64,000 nucleotides of DNA. Origin: Microcebus murinus (lineage: Eukaryota > Chordata > Mammalia > Primates > Cheirogaleidae). This document shows positions 45,238 through 57,120 of this stretch, piece after piece. The position numbers were made by a program, and so were the translations under genes. The notes beneath the pieces were generated by a model. The model was not told the origin of the DNA. It worked only from the letters and a program-made list of their open reading frames with translations, and ran no database searches. The DNA is taken from contig NC_134113.1 of the NCBI RefSeq assembly GCF_040939455.1, positions 17,284,501 to 17,348,500 of the forward strand. Reading direction: 5' to 3'. Position 1 is the first letter of the stretch, and every line of letters starts with the position of its first letter.

Positions 45238-45372
45238 TCACTCATTCATACATTCAACACGTATTTATTAAACGTGTACTATAAAACAGGTACCGTTTCT
45301 AGGAGCTGGGGATATTGAGAGTAAACAAAATATAAAAATCCTCGCCCCTGTGAAGTTTATATTCTAAAAGTT
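45238..45372 (-). mobile_element. L2 LINE 3' end
   Basis: TTCACTCATTCATACATTCA, ACACGTATTTATTAAACGTG, TAGGAGCTGGGGATATTGAG and CTGTGAAGTTTATATTCTA are the reverse-complement L2 3' end. Confidence 0.85.
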
Positions 45373-47118
45373 TTGCAGAAACTGCTGGGAAAGAGAAGCA
45401 CTCTTTCTTTCTCCTGGGATTGCCGAGAGGCTGGGATGGAGGTTGGCAGCCATCTTGCCACCATGAGGAGAGAGCAACAGCATGAGAGATCAGATCTTAG
45501 AGCCCTTGGACCCTGCCAGACTAACTTTTTCAATTGCCTGAGCCTAAAAAAAAGGTCCCTTTTTTGCTTAAACCAATTTGAACTGGGTTGGAGGTGGAAG
45601 GAATTGCATCTAAAAGACACCTACCAATACCTTGAGACTCCCTCAGAAAGGCATTTGAGGCAAGTTTGGAAATACCAAGTAAAGACAAGTAACTTTTCGG
45701 AAAATGGCCCTTCCCAAGACATTCCTTACCCCCAGGCACTGTTTAAAGGCTCCTTCCACGTTGTCATTTCGAGTTTTACAAAACCTCCCTCCCAATGACC
45801 TCTTAGAACAGAGGCACCGCTCACTGGCTCTCCCGCCATGCATCAAGAACCAGACCATGTCATCCTACCCCCCAAATGACCAGAGACCACAGGACTCCCG
45901 TCACCTCCTGAAGCTCTTGAAATTGCCTGCTACTGCTGACAGCCACAGGTAACATCACCTTTATTGCCCAAAGACCTAATCCCACTGGCTTTCCTAGAGT
46001 TGGTGACGGCAGTCCCAACATTTCTGATAATTGCTCTCGTCTCAGGCAAGCACCTCCATGCTGCGGGGCCCTGTGCATACTTGGCCGTTAGCAGGAGCTG
46101 TCTGAACTAGACTCGCAGATAACCGAAGCTAATTGACCACATCCTATTTAACAGGAAACCTAATAGCCAGTTATTTTAGACCCATTCTCACTTCCCCTCC
46201 TCCACCACTTCCACCACAGTGCTCAGCTGCTAGGAGGTCAGAGTGTGCATGAAAGAGACTATGGTGGGGACAGGCGTCTCCAGGCTCAGACATAAAAAGG
46301 CTTAGGGGAGCCCCCATGGGAGAAGAGGCGCTGGCCCTGCATTTGCATAGCAAACATCCCAGTGTTTACTTAGAGTGTATTTTTGGGTGATCCAGCGTGA
46401 GCTGGTAGAAGTTGTGGGGGGCTAATATTCTCCCCCTTGGTGCTGCCACCCCTTGGTGCTGCCAGTGGAGTGGTTTGCATGCAGCCCTACTCCAATGTCT
46501 AGAAGAAATGACTTCCCATGATCGCTTCAAAGAAATACTATGAAACTCAAAGATTTATGCATAAAAATAAAATAAATAAAATATTAAATAAAAGGAATAA
46601 GATGTTCAAGAAAAGAGAATGACAATATTAAGATACACCCAGGCCTCCTCTCTGGAGGCACAGGCAACAGACATGTGACACGGGAAGCCCCATCTGCCAC
46701 GTGTACGTGTGTCTGCGTGTTTGTGTGGGTGCACACATATAACTACCAGCAATGACTTTCGCTTTTGCAAAAGGAAAGATACAGTTTGAGTTTTGAGTTT
46801 TGTTTTGTTGTGTTCTCCCCATCTCCCACCCCCACTTCCTATTTAGGGGGGTCTGTTCCACCAAACCCGAGAGCACCTCTCATGCAGCTTCCTGCAGAGG
46901 CGTGGCCCTCAGGGCGCTGCGAAGCCTCACCCTTCCACAGTGGGACAGGACGTGCAAAGGGTTCCTGAACCTGCTCACTGGACACACTCCCTCACGTGTG
47001 CATTCCGTCCTCCCAGCGGTTGAGGACCACCGGGTGCACGGCGCCTCCTGGAGCTATCATCGTGTCTTCCCAACTGTAGATCAATCGTCCGTTTCCCTTC
47101 TAGCTCAGGGATCATTCT
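45373..47118. other. Mostly unique sequence, no gene seen
   Basis: A possible LTR trace (GCAGCCATCTTGCCACCATG) lies at 45395-45480. An A/T-rich tract of AAATAAA/AATATTAAAT type runs at 46554-46606. Frames of up to 141 codons (45373-45798 plus) have opposing frames and no domain. Confidence 0.4.
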
Positions 47119-47436
47119 GGTCCATTCAGGCTGCCGCAACAAAATGCCTTCCTCTGGGCAGCTTGTAAATGTACTGCTCACAGTCCTGACGGCTGGCAAG
47201 TCCATGGTCAAGGTGCTGGCAGATTTGGCATCTGGTGAGGGCCCGCGTCCTGGTTCTCACTGTCTCCTCACCCGGCACAAGGGTCCCTTTCATCAGGGCG
47301 CTAATCCCATTCATGAGGACCTCCTCATGACACAATCACCTCCCAAAGACCCCACCTTCTAATGCCATCATATTGGGGATTAGGTTTCAACCTATGAAAG
47401 TGAGGGAGACACAAGTAGAAGAATCCAGACTACAGC
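47119..47436 (+). mobile_element. Ancient LTR
   Basis: TGGTCCATTCAGGCTGCCGC, AACAAAATGCCTTCCTCTGG, GCTTGTAAATGTACTGCTCA, CAAGGTGCTGGCAGATTTGG, CATCTGGTGAGGGCCCGCGT and CACCTCCCAAAGACCCCACC are in the plus order. The end GGGGATTAGGTTTCAACCTA is the standard 3' part. Confidence 0.8.
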
Positions 47437-47514
47437 ACTCCTCCATACATTCTTCCTCCTGAATCACAGGAGGAAACTTTTCTCACAGATACGAGCCCCA
47501 CACGGTGCGGACAG

Positions 47515-47698
47515 AAGTTCTTAGAGGGGCACTTTGAATCTGACAAACCTGGGAATCGAAGCCCCGCCACTGACTAGCTGAGTTACCTTGATTACAAAAC
47601 TTCTCTGAGTCCCACCTAAGAATGAGAGGACAGTCCTCGCTGGCCGGGCTGCTGAGAAGAATTAAACGACCTAACCTGGAAACAGCACCTAGCAGGTA
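47515..47698 (+). mobile_element. MIR SINE
   Basis: CTGGGAATCGAAGCCCCGCC, ACTGACTAGCTGAGTTACCT, AAACTTCTCTGAGTCCC and AGAATTAAACGACCTAAC follow the sense MIR. Confidence 0.75.
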
Positions 47699-47924
47699 AG
47701 CAGGCAAGACTTATCCTTTCATTGAATTTCCACCCTGAGGGCGATCTGCAGGCCTCTTGGACATTGTGAAGTGACTTTTAAGACAAGCCACTTGTCCTTT
47801 GATGAGGCCCCCTTTCCCTGAAAGTCCACTGATAAGATACTTTGGGACAATGAAGAAAGTTCCATTCTCTTCTCAGATGTCAAATGAAACCTCTCCCTAC
47901 CCTTCTTGACTCATTAATTCAGAC

Positions 47925-48060
47925 ACGCAAGCATGTATTCAACAAACATTTATTGTATTACAAGTCTGTGTCAGGCCAAGGATTAGGGACACAATTTGTG
48001 GCCCCCAAAAGCCTATAATCTAGGATAGTCCAAAAACTAAACAAGACCATCGGTGCTGAG
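47925..48060 (-). mobile_element. L2 LINE 3' end
   Basis: GTATTCAACAAACATTTATT, GTCTGTGTCAGGCCAAGGAT and AAAAGCCTATAATCTAGGAT parallel the reverse-complement L2 3' end. Confidence 0.7.
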
Positions 48061-48084
48061 ATACAGGTAAGTTTTATTAGGAAT

Positions 48085-48985
48085 TCGGGCAACTAGGATA
48101 CAGTAAGACCAACATTTTCATATACTGCTGATTGGAGCATAAACAGACACAACCTTCTAGAAAACAATTTGGCTATACCCATCAAGAGCCTTCAAATGTT
48201 TATAACCTGTGAATTCCCCTTCTGAAAATTTATTTGAAAGAAACATTAAGAAACTCAGACAAAGGTTTATGTACAAAAAGGTATATCAAGGCCAGGCGAG
48301 GTGGCTCACACCTGCAATCCTAGCACTCTGGGAGGCCAAAGCCAGAGGATCATTTGAGCTCAGGATTTTGAGACCAGCCTGAGCAACAGCAAGACCCAGT
48401 CTCTACTAAAAAAAATAGAAAGAAATTTGCTGGACAACTAAAAATATATAGAAAAAATTAGCCGGGCATGGTGGCGCATGCCTGTAGTCCCAGCTACTCG
48501 GGAGGCTGAGGTAGGAGGATTGCTTGAGCCCAGGAGTTGGAGGTTGCTGTGAGCTAGGCTTATACCACGGCACTCTAGCCCAGGCAATACAGCAAGACTC
48601 CATCTCAAAAACAACAACAAAAAAGGTATATCATGTCATTTTTTTAAAAAGGGAAAATATATCCCTGTGGTAGAGTATTATAGTGTTTTCAGAGAATACT
48701 GAATGACATGAGAAAATGCCCATGATTCAGTACTATGTGACAAAAGTGAGACACACTATCATATATGCATGATGATTTCATCTTTGTTAATACACACATG
48801 TATATATGCACAGAAAGACAGACTAGAAGGTAAGGTTAAGAGGTTAAGAGATCCCTCCTGGGTGGCAGGGATCAGGGATGACTTTTTTTTTCAGAAGTGG
48901 GTCCCTTTTTCCAAAATTCTCTGTAATACGCCCGGGTTAATTTCTTAATCAGAAAAATATACAGATAAATAAAACATCGCTTTAC
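48085..48985 (+). mobile_element. L1 LINE 3' end split by an Alu
   Basis: The left part has ATATACTGCTGATTGGAGCA, AAAACAATTTGGCTATACCC and CTTCTGAAAATTTATTTGAA, which is ORF2-terminal text. The right part has AATGCCCATGATTCAGTACT, CCTGGGTGGCAGGGATCAGG and TTTTCCAAAATTCTCTGTAA, which is the old L1 3' UTR. An Alu occupies 48289-48619. No intact frame remains. Confidence 0.8.
48289..48619 (+). mobile_element. Dimeric strepsirrhine Alu inserted in L1
   Basis: The copy starts AGGCCAGGCGAGGTGGCTCA. Its linker has AATTTGCTGGACAACTAAAA instead of the younger AATTAATTGGCCAACTAAT, so it looks like an earlier stage of the same lineage. A perfect 14-bp target-site duplication, AAAAAGGTATATCA, lies at 48275-48288 and 48620-48633. 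Confidence 0.95.
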
Positions 48986-49059
48986 TTGGAGGCACTGTGG
49001 GGTGAGGGAGGGGGATGATTCTGGAAAAGGTGGTGCTGCCAACTTTGCCACTTGATAAA

Positions 49060-49205
49060 TTTTGTGCCAAGAATGTCAGCTCCATTAAGACAGAGATCGT
49101 TGTCTGTTCTGTTCCCTGCTGTTTTGGTAGCACTCGGAAGGGCTCTGGCATGCATGGCTGCCATTCGACAAATGCTTGCTGAGTAACTGAATGAATGACC
49201 ACAGT
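49060..49205 (+). mobile_element. L2 LINE 3' end, copy 1
   Basis: TCAGCTCCATTAAGACAGAG, TTGTCTGTTCTGTTCCCTGC, CATTCGACAAATGCTTGCTG and AGTAACTGAATGAATGACC give the sense L2 terminus. Confidence 0.75.
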
Positions 49206-49440
49206 CCAGCTCAAATGTTCCTTTCCTCTGTGAAGTTCCCTGACCTCTCCTAAACTAATTACTCTTTTTTTTCTCTAGCCGCCCATAGCCATTATTACAA
49301 AACATTACCGCTAACAATTATGGGTCTGTCACCGCTTGCTAAATTGCAAGTTATTTGAATGCAGAAACCAAATCTTATTTAGATGTGTCTCTTAAATCAG
49401 ATAAGTATTTGGTCAATAAATGTTTGAGTGATGGATGGAG
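49206..49440 (+). mobile_element. L2 LINE 3' region, copy 2
   Basis: CAGCTCAAATGTTCCTTTCC, TGAAGTTCCCTGACCTCTCC, TAAATTGCAAGTTATTTGAA and TTTGGTCAATAAATGTTTGA run through a second L2 3' end immediately after the first. Confidence 0.75.
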
Positions 49441-51589
49441 GGGTGGACAGATGATAGTCTGTTCATACTGTATGAACAGTAATTGTTCACTTTAATTATG
49501 ATTTAACTCTCATGTAAATGTGTACTGGTTTAGAATATGCATGGAATAAGATCTGAGTTGGGAAGAGACCTTAGAAATGGCCTAAGCAGTAAACTGCAAA
49601 ATTGTTGGTTTTAGCTCCGAAACACTTTCTTCTAACAAAAGTTTGCTCGGAACCCTAAAATATGAAACAGACGAACAAGGAGCCGCTCTGATGGGGGTGC
49701 AGGCTGGGGCGGAGGTGGAGGGGTGGAACCCCTCTAGAGCCTCCAAAGACCTCCCTCCCTGACCTTAAGTTATCTGCTTGGGACCCCTTGGACCCGGAGG
49801 AAGAGTAGTTTGAAAACTGCCAGCCTCTACACTTATTAGTAACATAAAGAGGTCCCTAGAAGGCAATAGAAGAACCAGGACCAGAACCAAAGTTCCCTGA
49901 CACCCCACCAAATGCCCTTTCTACTTAACTGTACCCCTCTTCCTGCCAGGGCAGATCAAACAGATCAAACACTCGGCAACGACAGCAAGGGCTGATGTGC
50001 TGCGACTCTGTGCTCTTTAATCCAGTCTTCATTTATTTCCTATGAAAATCAAGGAAGAATGTTGCTGTGACTTTCCAATGACAACATCCTTCACATCCCT
50101 TGAATCTCATTTGCAGGAAGGCACTTACTATCAGACTTGTATTTATTTTTAAAATCTCAACTTGCTTTTACAAGCACAGGAAACAAAGTCAGCACAAGCC
50201 TTGAAAGAATTCTCTGCAGAGTCCTGTAGGAAAGAGCTATGGGCCACTCCCCTCCTGAATGAAATAGATTGTCATAAAATGAGCAAGGCCACGGTTCCTA
50301 GTTAGTATTTTTAAGCTCACAATTGTCTTTCAGATGATGGCTCACACTCTCCCAACAAAAGCTGTTCTATTACAAGCGACTAAAAGATTGCCTGTTCAGT
50401 TTCTGATTTCAAACCTGTACTTCCATTTTTGAACACCAAAATTATACAGAAAGCCCTACATACAATAAAACCTTGGCTCTTAAAGGATTTCACTGTCTAA
50501 TGCTTCCATTTTTCAAAATAATCTCTGTTCCAACACTTTTGCATAGGCTTCCAGTAAGTACTAACTCAATTAGACCTTCTAATCACTAATCCCTAAATCC
50601 TTACAAGTTTGCAAGTGTAAATCCAGAAACCCTTTTAGCTTGTGCCTGTCCACACACACACACCCTTAAAAATATGCTGCATGTCTGTGATTACATTATA
50701 TTACTTTTTTTTTTTTTTAATTTTGAATTAAGCCTTTGGGAGCTCTCTCCCTGTAGTAGTGGTCGTGGTGGTGGTGATATTTTAATGGGACAAAAAGGAG
50801 ATCAAAGGTGGCGAGACACCACTGGGAGGAAACCAGCTATGAATCAACAGGCATCAGGCGTGACAGTCCAGCAGAAAAATGAAGGGAGCCCTCAGGTTTG
50901 TACCAAGCACGGTGCCCCCCCTAGAAGTGACTGTGAAAACCAGCGAGATGCCTTTTTGTGTTGTGTATGAGCTCTGCCATTACCCCATCCTCTCTCCCAC
51001 AGCCCAGGAGGAGGAACCTAAAAAGAGGCTGCCTTTTCAGACAAGAGGACACGGGGCAGTATCTCTGAGAGGCACAATGAGATCAGACCCCACACGCGGC
51101 GGGGGCTCGGGTCTTGCTTCCCAGGAGGAAGCGGCCGACTTTGTTCTCCAGTCTCCATTGCTCATCTCCAGGGCAGCCCACAGCTGCAACCTGACCCGGA
51201 TACACCCGCCGGCTCACACTGAAGCAAGGAATCCTCCTCCCTGGGACTGTTTATACACTTTCCCTTTCTCCTGCCACTTCTTCCAGGCCCCTTTGAGGGT
51301 GAACCTAGGGCACCATTAGCAACTGAGAGACTGAAACTTAACCTCCAGGGCCTGTAATTTTGGCACAAGCAAAGCAAACAGAGGAGTTTTAGATCCCACT
51401 GCAGAGTGCTTTTAAGCTATTTCTTACTTTGCACTCTGGGCACTCAGGAATAATCTTCTCACCTCCCATTAGACGATGATAATAGAAACTATTTCCAAAT
51501 GGCCCTGAGTTCACTTTGAGAAAGGGAGTTTAAAACTTCTGCCTTGCTAATGAAACAAGAGAGTTTAAGCTTAAATTTCAGCATGTGAA
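49441..51589. other. Mostly unique sequence, no gene seen
   Basis: A weak minus-strand MIR trace lies at about 49840-49940 and a possible hAT end (AGTTTGAAAACTGCCAG) near 49808. The block 50000-50640 is A/T-rich and unique. A 146-codon plus-strand frame at 50879-51319 has no domain. Confidence 0.4.
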
Positions 51590-51985
51590 AAACAGAAGAC
51601 CCTAAACCTTCTATGGCTCCCTGGTCCCATGAATAAAATTCACACTTGAGAGCCCTGAGACCCTCCAGGTCCACTGCCAACCACGTCCCCATCCTCTGAC
51701 CTCCTGTGTTTCCAGACATCATGCTCCTTACCGCTCCAGCAGGTGCCCAGACCTGGAATGTCTGTCCTTCCCTCTTCCAGATATCCTAGCAAACATCTTC
51801 TCATCCTTCAGAGCCCAGTGCAAACATGACCTCCCTGAAAGGCTTCCCCAACATGCCTGGCTGAAATCAACCACCCTCCTCTCTCCTTCTTCAGCCCTTT
51901 GTTTGTAACCCCAATCACATATGGCCCCATCAGGCAGTTAATCGTGTTTCTGTCCACCCCGGTAGAATGATTGTTCCTTGGGCCA
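51590..51985 (+). mobile_element. L2 LINE 3' region
   Basis: GACCCTCCAGGTCCACTGCC, ACCTGGAATGTCTGTCCTTC, CATCCTTCAGAGCCCAGTGC, AACATGACCTCCCTGAAAGG and CTTCCCCAACATGCCTGGCT follow the sense L2 3' region in order. Confidence 0.8.
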
Positions 51986-52401
51986 CTCTTTGCACTCTCA
52001 TGTTTGCATTAGAACCATCTTAAGGTGTAAATGATTATCTGAATCCTTCTGAGTCTCCATTAACTCATTTGCAGAAGGGAGCTGATAACACTGTCCCTCC
52101 CCTACATTGCAGAGTGTGCTGGGATCTCAGGAGGACAGTCAAGCTTCAGATGGTCACTGATTAACTAGCAGACTCTGAAGATACCTTAGAGGCCTGAAAT
52201 GACTTCAGGTATATATATATATGACTGTGCAACCAACATCTCGTATTGAACACGTCAAGTCCTAAGACAGTCACTATTCTTGCCAAAGGGTATATGGGTA
52301 AAACCCAGGAAAGACAACATCCCCTTTAAAAAATGGGAGGGAAGGACAAAATAAAACCAATCCTAGTCCAGTGCTGAAAAAGTTCTCTAATACTTTAGAG
52401 C
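51986..52401. other. Unique or unassigned sequence
   Basis: A possible MIR trace (GAGTCTCCATTAACTCATTT) lies near 52049. A short TATATA tract lies at 52210-52222. Nothing else is recognised. Confidence 0.4.
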
Positions 52402-52733
52402 TATACTATCCATTCCATTATAGTAGCCACTAGTTACATGAGACTAATAAGCATTTGAAATGAGGCTAGTCTGAATTGAGATGTCCCAGCAGTGTAAAAT
52501 ACACATTGGATTTCTGAAGACTCAGTACCAAAAAAAAAAAAGAAAGAAAGAAAGAAAGAAAAAGAAAACATTGCAAAAAGTTTTAATATTGCATACCTGT
52601 TGAAATATTTTAGAGATTAATTTCACCTGTTTCTTTTTGCTTTTTTCAATGCGGCTACCAGAAATGTGGTTACGTATGCAGCTGGTGGTGTATTTCCACT
52701 GGACAGGGTTGCTCTGCAAGAGTCTTGTTTCAA
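52402..52733 (-). mobile_element. hAT-Charlie-type non-autonomous element, about 330 bp
   Basis: TATACTATCCATTCC at the left and CCACTGGACAGGGTTGC at the right are imperfect inverted ends. Between them are GTAGCCACTAGTTACATGAG, GCATTTGAAATGAGGCTAGT, CAGTGTAAAATACACATTGG and TAATTTCACCTGTTTCTTTT. A GAAA microsatellite has expanded inside it. The family name is unassigned. Confidence 0.75.
52529..52568. repeat. A-rich / (GAAA)n microsatellite
   Basis: A poly-A run passes into AGAAAGAAAGAAAGAAAGAA, inside the hAT element. Confidence 0.95.
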
Positions 52734-52999
52734 AGGCTCCCACTGCAAACTAAATCAGCAGATCCCTTCCTGGGACACGCTAATTGCTGTTGAGGTTGCA
52801 GCGCTACAATTACCACAACTTTGAGAGTTGTTCACTTTTTGGCTGTGTCTACATCTAGCCCCAGTATTTAAAGCGGTTGTTCTTGGCTCTCTTAAACGAC
52901 AGGTCACTGTCGAATCAAACTGAAAATCAAATCAGCAATGAAAATTCCACACCCTCCATTCCAATAAGGGGGATTTTCTTCTGAGTGGCCAATTATCAT

Positions 53000-53290
53000 C
53001 CATGCATTTATTCGTTTGACAAATATTTACCGAGTGACTACTGGGTCCCGGGCTGAATTCTAGATGTCGGGATACTGCAGCAAACAAGACACGGCACCTG
53101 CCCTGAAGGAGCGACATACCAGCGCATGTGACAATACAGATGTGCACGTGTAAAATACCGCAAGGACGCAGAGGAAGGACGCCCACCCCTTGTTCTGACC
53201 AAGAGGAGAGGGATGAAGGCTTCACACGGGAGGTAACACTTTGACCTCAGCTCACATCCCAGTTGAAGAGAGAGATGAGTGTCATCTGAA
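53000..53290 (-). mobile_element. L2 LINE 3' end
   Basis: CATGCATTTATTCGTTTGAC, AAATATTTACCGAGTGACTA, AATTCTAGATGTCGGGATAC and GCAAACAAGACACGGCACCT, then GCCCTGAAGGAGCGACAT, are the reverse-complement L2 3' end. Confidence 0.85.
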
Positions 53291-53474
53291 CACAGATGAA
53301 AGCACTGGCCCCGAGAGGGGATGAGCTCACCAGGGATAGAGTGCAGAGTAAGAAGAGAAGAGGCTATCACTGAATGTCCCACTTACTGAGTCTACAGCTG
53401 AGCATACGGCCCTTATAAAATAATTACCTCTTGACCTAATTAGCTGAAACCAAGAACACGTAGCCGGGGCCTCC

Positions 53475-53705
53475 TGGTGAGATGAGGAGCACAGCCTTTG
53501 ATGTTAGTCCGGCCTGAGCCGGGATCCTGTTCCAGCTTTTTAGTTAGGCAAGCTCCTCAACTCTCTAAGCCTCAGTTTCCCCATCTGTGTAATGGGATTG
53601 GCAAATTCACACCTCACAAGACACTGATATAGATTAAAAATGATAATCCAAGTATAGCAGTTGACACACTGTCTGAAATATGGAAGTACTTAGTAAGTGG
53701 TCATT
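53475..53705 (+). mobile_element. MIR SINE
   Basis: GTTAGGCAAGCTCCTCAACT, CTCTAAGCCTCAGTTTCCCC, ATCTGTGTAATGGGATTGGC and GTACTTAGTAAGTGGTCATT follow the sense MIR. It is well preserved. Confidence 0.88.
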
Positions 53706-53761
53706 GCTGTTACTGGTTTTTTTTTTTTAGTAATGCATCTGAAAAATATGGATTCTAATAA

Positions 53762-53973
53762 GGTTTCCCAACGACTGACATTTTGAGCTGGGCTGTTCCC
53801 TGTTGCCAGGGAGCCTGTCCAGTGTGTTGTAGGACGCTCTGCAGCCTCCCTGGACTCTAGATGCCAGGAGCAGTCCCTCCCCAGTTTAGACAACCAAAAA
53901 TGTCTCCAGACATTGCCACCTGTCCCCTGCGGGGAGAAAAGGAGGAGGCGGCAAGCCAGCTGAGAACCAATGG
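53762..53973 (-). mobile_element. hAT-Charlie short element, family A copy 3
   Basis: CTAGATGCCAGGAGCAGTCC, ACCAAAAATGTCTCCAGACA, TTGCCACCTGTCCCCTGCGG and the end CAGCTGAGAACCAATGG match family A of 13955-14162 on the minus strand. Confidence 0.82.
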
Positions 53974-55057
53974 TCTAAATCGATGATCATGTGAGGCAGG
54001 AAAGAGGGCCACGTGCTGAAAAAGATAGAGACTTTTCAACTCCTAAAGAAATGAGCACATACACTCCCCCCACCCCTCTCTTAGCCATGAAGCCCAGGAG
54101 GGACTGTCTCAAACACAGCCCAAATCAGGGTTACAGAGTCTTTTAACTAAATGTCATACCTGGTCTGGTGAGGGTGGGAGGAAAGGGTCCTGCACCTCCG
54201 CTTTGCACGACATCCCCAAGCAAGCTCCACGACAGCTGCAGTTACGGAGGGGTGGGGAGGACTGACCCCCGGACAAGAAGAGCCCAGAAGGTCCTCCTCA
54301 GCACACGGCAGGTCCAAATGCGGACACAAAGGCCAGTCAGTTCTGCCCCCTGCAATGAGCCACTCCAGCCAGCCCGGCAACTGCCCGAGCAAGGGCTGCC
54401 ATGACACCACTGTTGCCTTTCTGAAACCGCTTTTCATCCTCGTCAGAGTTCACCTTCGGAAACGGCATTGACTGCTGCCCTGTGTTGTTTTATTTTTCAA
54501 CTGGCACTTGTTAAAGCTAATGGGAACCTGAGGGTAATTATGTGCATAATTGGTGTGGGGGGGGAGCCTTGGTCTTTGCATTTCGCATGAAACCACAAGG
54601 CTGGTTTTTCATCAAATATAAACTCTGCTTTCACAAACAGCCACGCCACGGCAGAGCTACGCGTTGGCCATGGCGGGGAGGTGTGCCAGTGAACATGCTG
54701 ACAGAGGGTTAGAGCACACAGAAAGGAGATGGTCGTAGGAGTCTAGAAATCAGACCCTTCCAGTAAATCTTACCATATAGGACACACATGTGAAATGGAT
54801 AAAAATTGGCTCAGGTTTCAAACAGAGTGAAATACAACAGCATTGTTGTAAATGTGACAAAGTCTTAGAATGGGGAACCACAGTGCATTAATTAGAACAA
54901 CAATATGTGTATGCTGTTTTTACATCAATTTTCAATGCATTTTCACATCTACTTTCTTTCTCATTTAATCTTTACCACCACCACCCTTAAAAGAGTTAAT
55001 ATCATTACCTTCTCTTGGCTAATGAGGGGAAGAAATCTCTAGGTTTGTGACGTCCAC
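53974..55057. other. Unique sequence, no gene seen
   Basis: A short G run lies at about 54557-54563. Frames at 54147-54437 on both strands show no domain. Confidence 0.4.
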
Positions 55058-55140
55058 GCATTCAATCAATCATTAAGCCCCTACAAGGTGCCGAACGCTC
55101 GCCCAAGTCTCGGGGTGCAGCCAAGTACCACATCAGATGC
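55058..55140 (-). mobile_element. L2 LINE 3' end fragment
   Basis: CATTCAATCAATCATTAAGC, CCCTACAAGGTGCCGAACGC and GTCTCGGGGTGCAGCCAAGT resemble the reverse-complement L2 terminus. Confidence 0.6.
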
Positions 55141-55329
55141 TGCTTTCAGCAGCGTGTCTTGAGGTATTTCTCGAAGGGGCGCATTAGTGGTATCCCGTGG
55201 AAATAATCTTTGATGGGCAGAAAGGTCCCACCCTTTGCAGGATCCCTCCCACCGAATTCCAATAGTTCTCATCACGCCTTGGGGTGGTTGACGAGAGGAG
55301 TCACGCCCAGCTGAGAGCCCCTGCTAGAT

Positions 55330-55558
55330 GCTCAGACAACTGGCGTGAAGTCAGACAGCCCCGGCTTAGTCCTAGTTCCATCAATTCCTCTCTTGGCTGG
55401 TGATCTTAGATAAGTTACAGTCTCTATTCCTCAATTTCCCCCCTTGTAAAATGTCGATGATGCTAGTGTATACCTTACAAGAGTCCTGTGAGGAATAATA
55501 TATATTAAACACCTAACCCAAGCTGGCCTTCTGTAACACCCAATAAATATCTTTCTTA
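55330..55558 (+). mobile_element. MIR SINE
   Basis: TGGTGATCTTAGATAAGTTA, TTCCTCAATTTCCCCCCTTG, TAAAATGTCGATGATGCTAG and CCCAATAAATATCTTTCTTA follow the sense MIR. Confidence 0.85.
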
Positions 55559-55559
55559 T

Positions 55560-55865
55560 TCCATCAGCTCATTCCCCATGTATCCTCACCTCGCTTCATC
55601 TTCAAAGCCACCTTCTCAAAGAGCCCTTCCCTGATCACCCTATTTAAAACTGCAATCGCCCCACCACTGCCATTTCACATCCCCCTTCCTTGCTTTAATT
55701 TTTCCTCTGTAGCATTTGTCACCATCAAAAACATATTCCATAATTTCACATGCACTTGTTATTGTCTGTTCCATGAGGACATGGATTTGGGTCTAATTTG
55801 TCCTTTACTGTATCCCCAGGGGCTAGAACAGGGCCTAACTCTTAGCAAACATTCAGCAAGAATGC
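55560..55865 (+). mobile_element. L2 LINE 3' region
   Basis: GAGCCCTTCCCTGATCACCC, TATTTAAAACTGCAATCGCC, GTTCCATGAGGACATGGATT, TACTGTATCCCCAGGGGCTA and GAACAGGGCCTAACTCTTAG follow the sense L2 to its 3' end. Confidence 0.88.
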
Positions 55866-55889
55866 CCAGAATGATGTCAAATGGATATA

Positions 55890-55962
55890 GTAGCCAGCCA
55901 AGGCCTAAATGCTGGTGTCTGAACTCCAAACGCTTTGCTCTTTTCACTATAGCGAGTGCCCA
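55890..55962 (-). mobile_element. MIR SINE head fragment
   Basis: TGTCTGAACTCCAAACGCTT and TGCTCTTTTCACTATAGC are the reverse complement of the MIR tRNA-like head. Confidence 0.55.
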
Positions 55963-57120
55963 CATACAGTGATATTAAAGGAAAAATATGTCAACTGTTA
56001 AGAAATACGAAATGTTCTGTTGCAACCCTACCTTAGAGAGAGGCCTTTGTGTTTTCCCTCTTCTGAGATTCTTTGAAGTTAACAGCTTCTAACAGAAACC
56101 CAGCCACCAGCCTCTTTCACCAGAGTTGCCTGTGGGTTTTTTTCCCAAGGCGGTTAAGATAACCACTCCAGCCACAGAATGATAAGGACTTAAACACTTA
56201 TATTACCAGGTTTCTTTGTCTCTATCCATATCTACCTGAGATAGAACTGAATTCCCAGTGACACTTGCAAATATCAGCCCTACCCACACTGCTTATCTAA
56301 AGCCAAACTAAGCCACCACCACTGCTAATTTCTAGCACTGGGTTAATACTGTACTTTTACCCAAAGTTGATTATGGCAGGTCTGACAATGATTCAAGGCA
56401 AGTCTAGACCTGAGGTTCCAAAGTCTAGTGGACACTGTACCACAAAGGGTTCTGGGAAGGAAACATCAGACCTTCTATTTTTATTTAATCTAGAAAGAGA
56501 AATTTAACCAATGTTAAGACTACAGATTGACACAAAACCCCCCATCTAACCTGTCATATCAAATTACATGAAACTTTTATGAAACTCAAGCAGGTATCCT
56601 CAAGCACAGAGTGAACTATAGTGGTCACTACCATATTCTCACCATTCTCTGCATATGTCAACGTCTACGGATCGCTATTTACAACTGAATCATAAGTAGA
56701 TTTCCACATTAGATTATTAATATCTACTTTCAACTATCCTTATCCTCACCAAATAGAATCAAGGCTTAAAGAGACCCCAGCCAAGATAGCACAATGCAGC
56801 GTGGAGACAACACAATGCAAGCATGCAAGAAAATGGCATTCCTTCCCCTTGGGCACCACCTCTCCATCAAATCTTTGTGGGCCATGTTACAAGGTCAAAA
56901 GAATGAAAGAATCAGAGTTGACAAAGAGTCAGCCAACAGAATTATCCAGAAGAGAATGAACGTGTGGATTTACAATCACCATTGTTAGAACGGATCCTAG
57001 CCTAGACATTTAGACAATGGCAGCAATACATATAAATTATGTATAATCAAAATCTATTGGGGATGGCTGTTCAAACATGTTTTACCGCTAGGGTATGGTG
57101 TGTACTGTGGTTATTTGCTC
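55963..57120. other. Unique A/T-rich sequence, no gene seen
   Basis: A 64-codon plus-strand frame at 56794-56988 has no recognisable domain. No repeat family or exon is supported. Confidence 0.4.

Noticed and set aside
48406..48620. Minus-strand frames of about 60 codons
   Set aside because: They are antisense translations of an Alu.
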